Origin: Pohlia nutans
Lineage: Eukaryota > Streptophyta > Bryopsida > Bryales > Mniaceae
DNA: 64,000 bases
Assembly: GCA_022496805.1 (NCBI GenBank)
Contig: CM040088.1
Coordinates: forward strand, 5,022,001-5,086,000
Direction of reading: 5' to 3'
Below are positions 62,901 through 64,000 of this stretch, one piece after another; the stretch's first letter is position 1, and the number at the start of each line of letters is the position of its first letter. The notes under the pieces are model-generated. The model saw only the letters and a program-made list of their open reading frames with translations, had not been told where the DNA came from and searched no databases. The translations under genes and the position numbers were made by a program.

Positions 62901-64000
62901 CTACCTCTTCAATACAATATTTCCTATGATATTTAAGGGTGAACTGAGCATGGTAAAGTGAACCAACATTGATTCCTATGAAGAAGCAACAATGCAATGT
63001 CAAAAAACACATTAAAATTTATTTTTTGTAAATTTATTTTTGTTAATAGAATAAAAGACATGATGTTTAACAAAGTCTAACAAAGAAAATTAACAATTCA
63101 TCTTCAATAATTATTTATGTATGTTTTAGTGACGTTGAAGTAGTCAAAATTGAAAAGTAGTTTTGAACCAAATTGAAAAGTTGATATAAAACAAGTTGAA
63201 AATGCATTAAATATTTATTTTTTTCAAGATTTTTTCTTTGGAGTCTAATGCACAATGGACTTAAAGAATATAAAATTTATATTCATGTTAAATATGATTT
63301 AATTCATCAAATTTGCTCTCCAAATTGAATTTAAACATCTATTTTCGAGCTCTACTTTTAATAAATTTTTTAATGGTTCTTACTTTGAACTTTGAATTTG
63401 AGTACTTATAAGAACAACAGAGGACGCCATGAAATTAGAACCAATAGAAAAAACAATTTGATACTCTTTTATAGCCTTTGACCAAAAACATTGTAATTTC
63501 ATCTTTTTGGTACACAATACCGTGCTTTCACCCATAACCATTATCACATACATGTGTACACTATCTACATTACATTGCAGACAAAGTTGGCTTTTGTCGA
63601 AGTCCGACAAAACAGGTCCAACAGTGAAACCATCCTCGCATGTGTGCATGCATAGTCCATGGTGTACAATAGATTATAAGTATTTTATAAAGTTTCATAC
63701 TATATTTTAAAGTCATTTTTACATTAGACTCAAAATAGTCTATGCTAACTATTTTATCTATATATTCATCCTTATACTAATGTCACAAACATAAGGTTCT
63801 TTAGCACTTAGTGTAGTCCATCCTTTCAACAGTAGCAGTTTAGACTTGACTGTAGACGCTTCAATAATATCTCACCACCCAAATTCTTTAGCTAAAAATG
63901 ATGTGGACTTGCCATGATTCGGGGATCAGCTACAGTGATTCGGGAATAGTGGCCAGATTCTGAGGTGTTGCACAAACGAGCTGAAGGACCTTACGAAGCT

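Larger units (their letters stand above)
59346..64000. other. gene-free repeat region to the window end
   Basis: Contains TTAA-type elements (59655-59887, 62002-62818), a foldback element (59908-60285), a fragment of the 5592-5787 family (about 61620-61770) and a tRNA-like segment at about 62828-62900. 60290-61600 and 62950-63890 are AT-rich with nothing recognised. The last 100 bases are less AT-rich and may approach a gene outside the window. Confidence 0.5.

Overview
The window looks like nuclear DNA of a land plant. It is AT-rich, its genes have GT-AG introns from about 0.1 to 1.6 kb, and it carries plant-type families (an F-box/PP2 lectin and polysaccharide lyase family 1 pectate lyases). 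Transposon density is high, and several element types are not those usually met in seed plants, so a seedless lineage (moss, lycophyte or fern) seems more likely. That placement is inference; no species is identified.

Layout: 3.15-6.98 kb (+) holds a four-exon adenylate kinase 1-like nucleoside monophosphate kinase with a possible N-myristoylation signal. 8.99-11.50 kb (-) holds a three-exon F-box/PP2-type lectin gene broken by an in-frame TGA. 12-27 kb is gene-poor and made of nested miniature DNA transposons, including a long near-perfect palindrome and a relic of a pectate lyase 3' flank. 27-33.3 kb (+) is a multi-exon gene whose central domain looks like a degenerate tyrosine recombinase (Crypton-like) followed by a Pro-rich tail. 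35.8-36.3 kb carries a broken Tc1-type DD34E transposase. 37.8-59.3 kb is a large inverted duplication of a pectate lyase gene: copy 1 at 38.1-41.2 kb (-), copy 2 at 54.9-59.0 kb (+), separated by about 10 kb of repeats. The two copies share all splice phases. Copy 2 has gained a long Pro/Ala tandem repeat and a triplicated N-terminal repeat. 59-64 kb is repeats only.

The most unusual signal is a set of more than ten elements that begin TTAA-CCC and end GGG-TTAA, which is the target site and terminus of piggyBac transposons. One insertion is supported by an undisturbed paralogous empty site in the pectate lyase 3' flank. Around these lie other miniature elements, several with 8-bp target duplications, that can be dated relative to each other by nesting. 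The genes do not form a pathway; only the two pectate lyases are functionally linked, as paralogous pectin-degrading or wall-remodelling enzymes.
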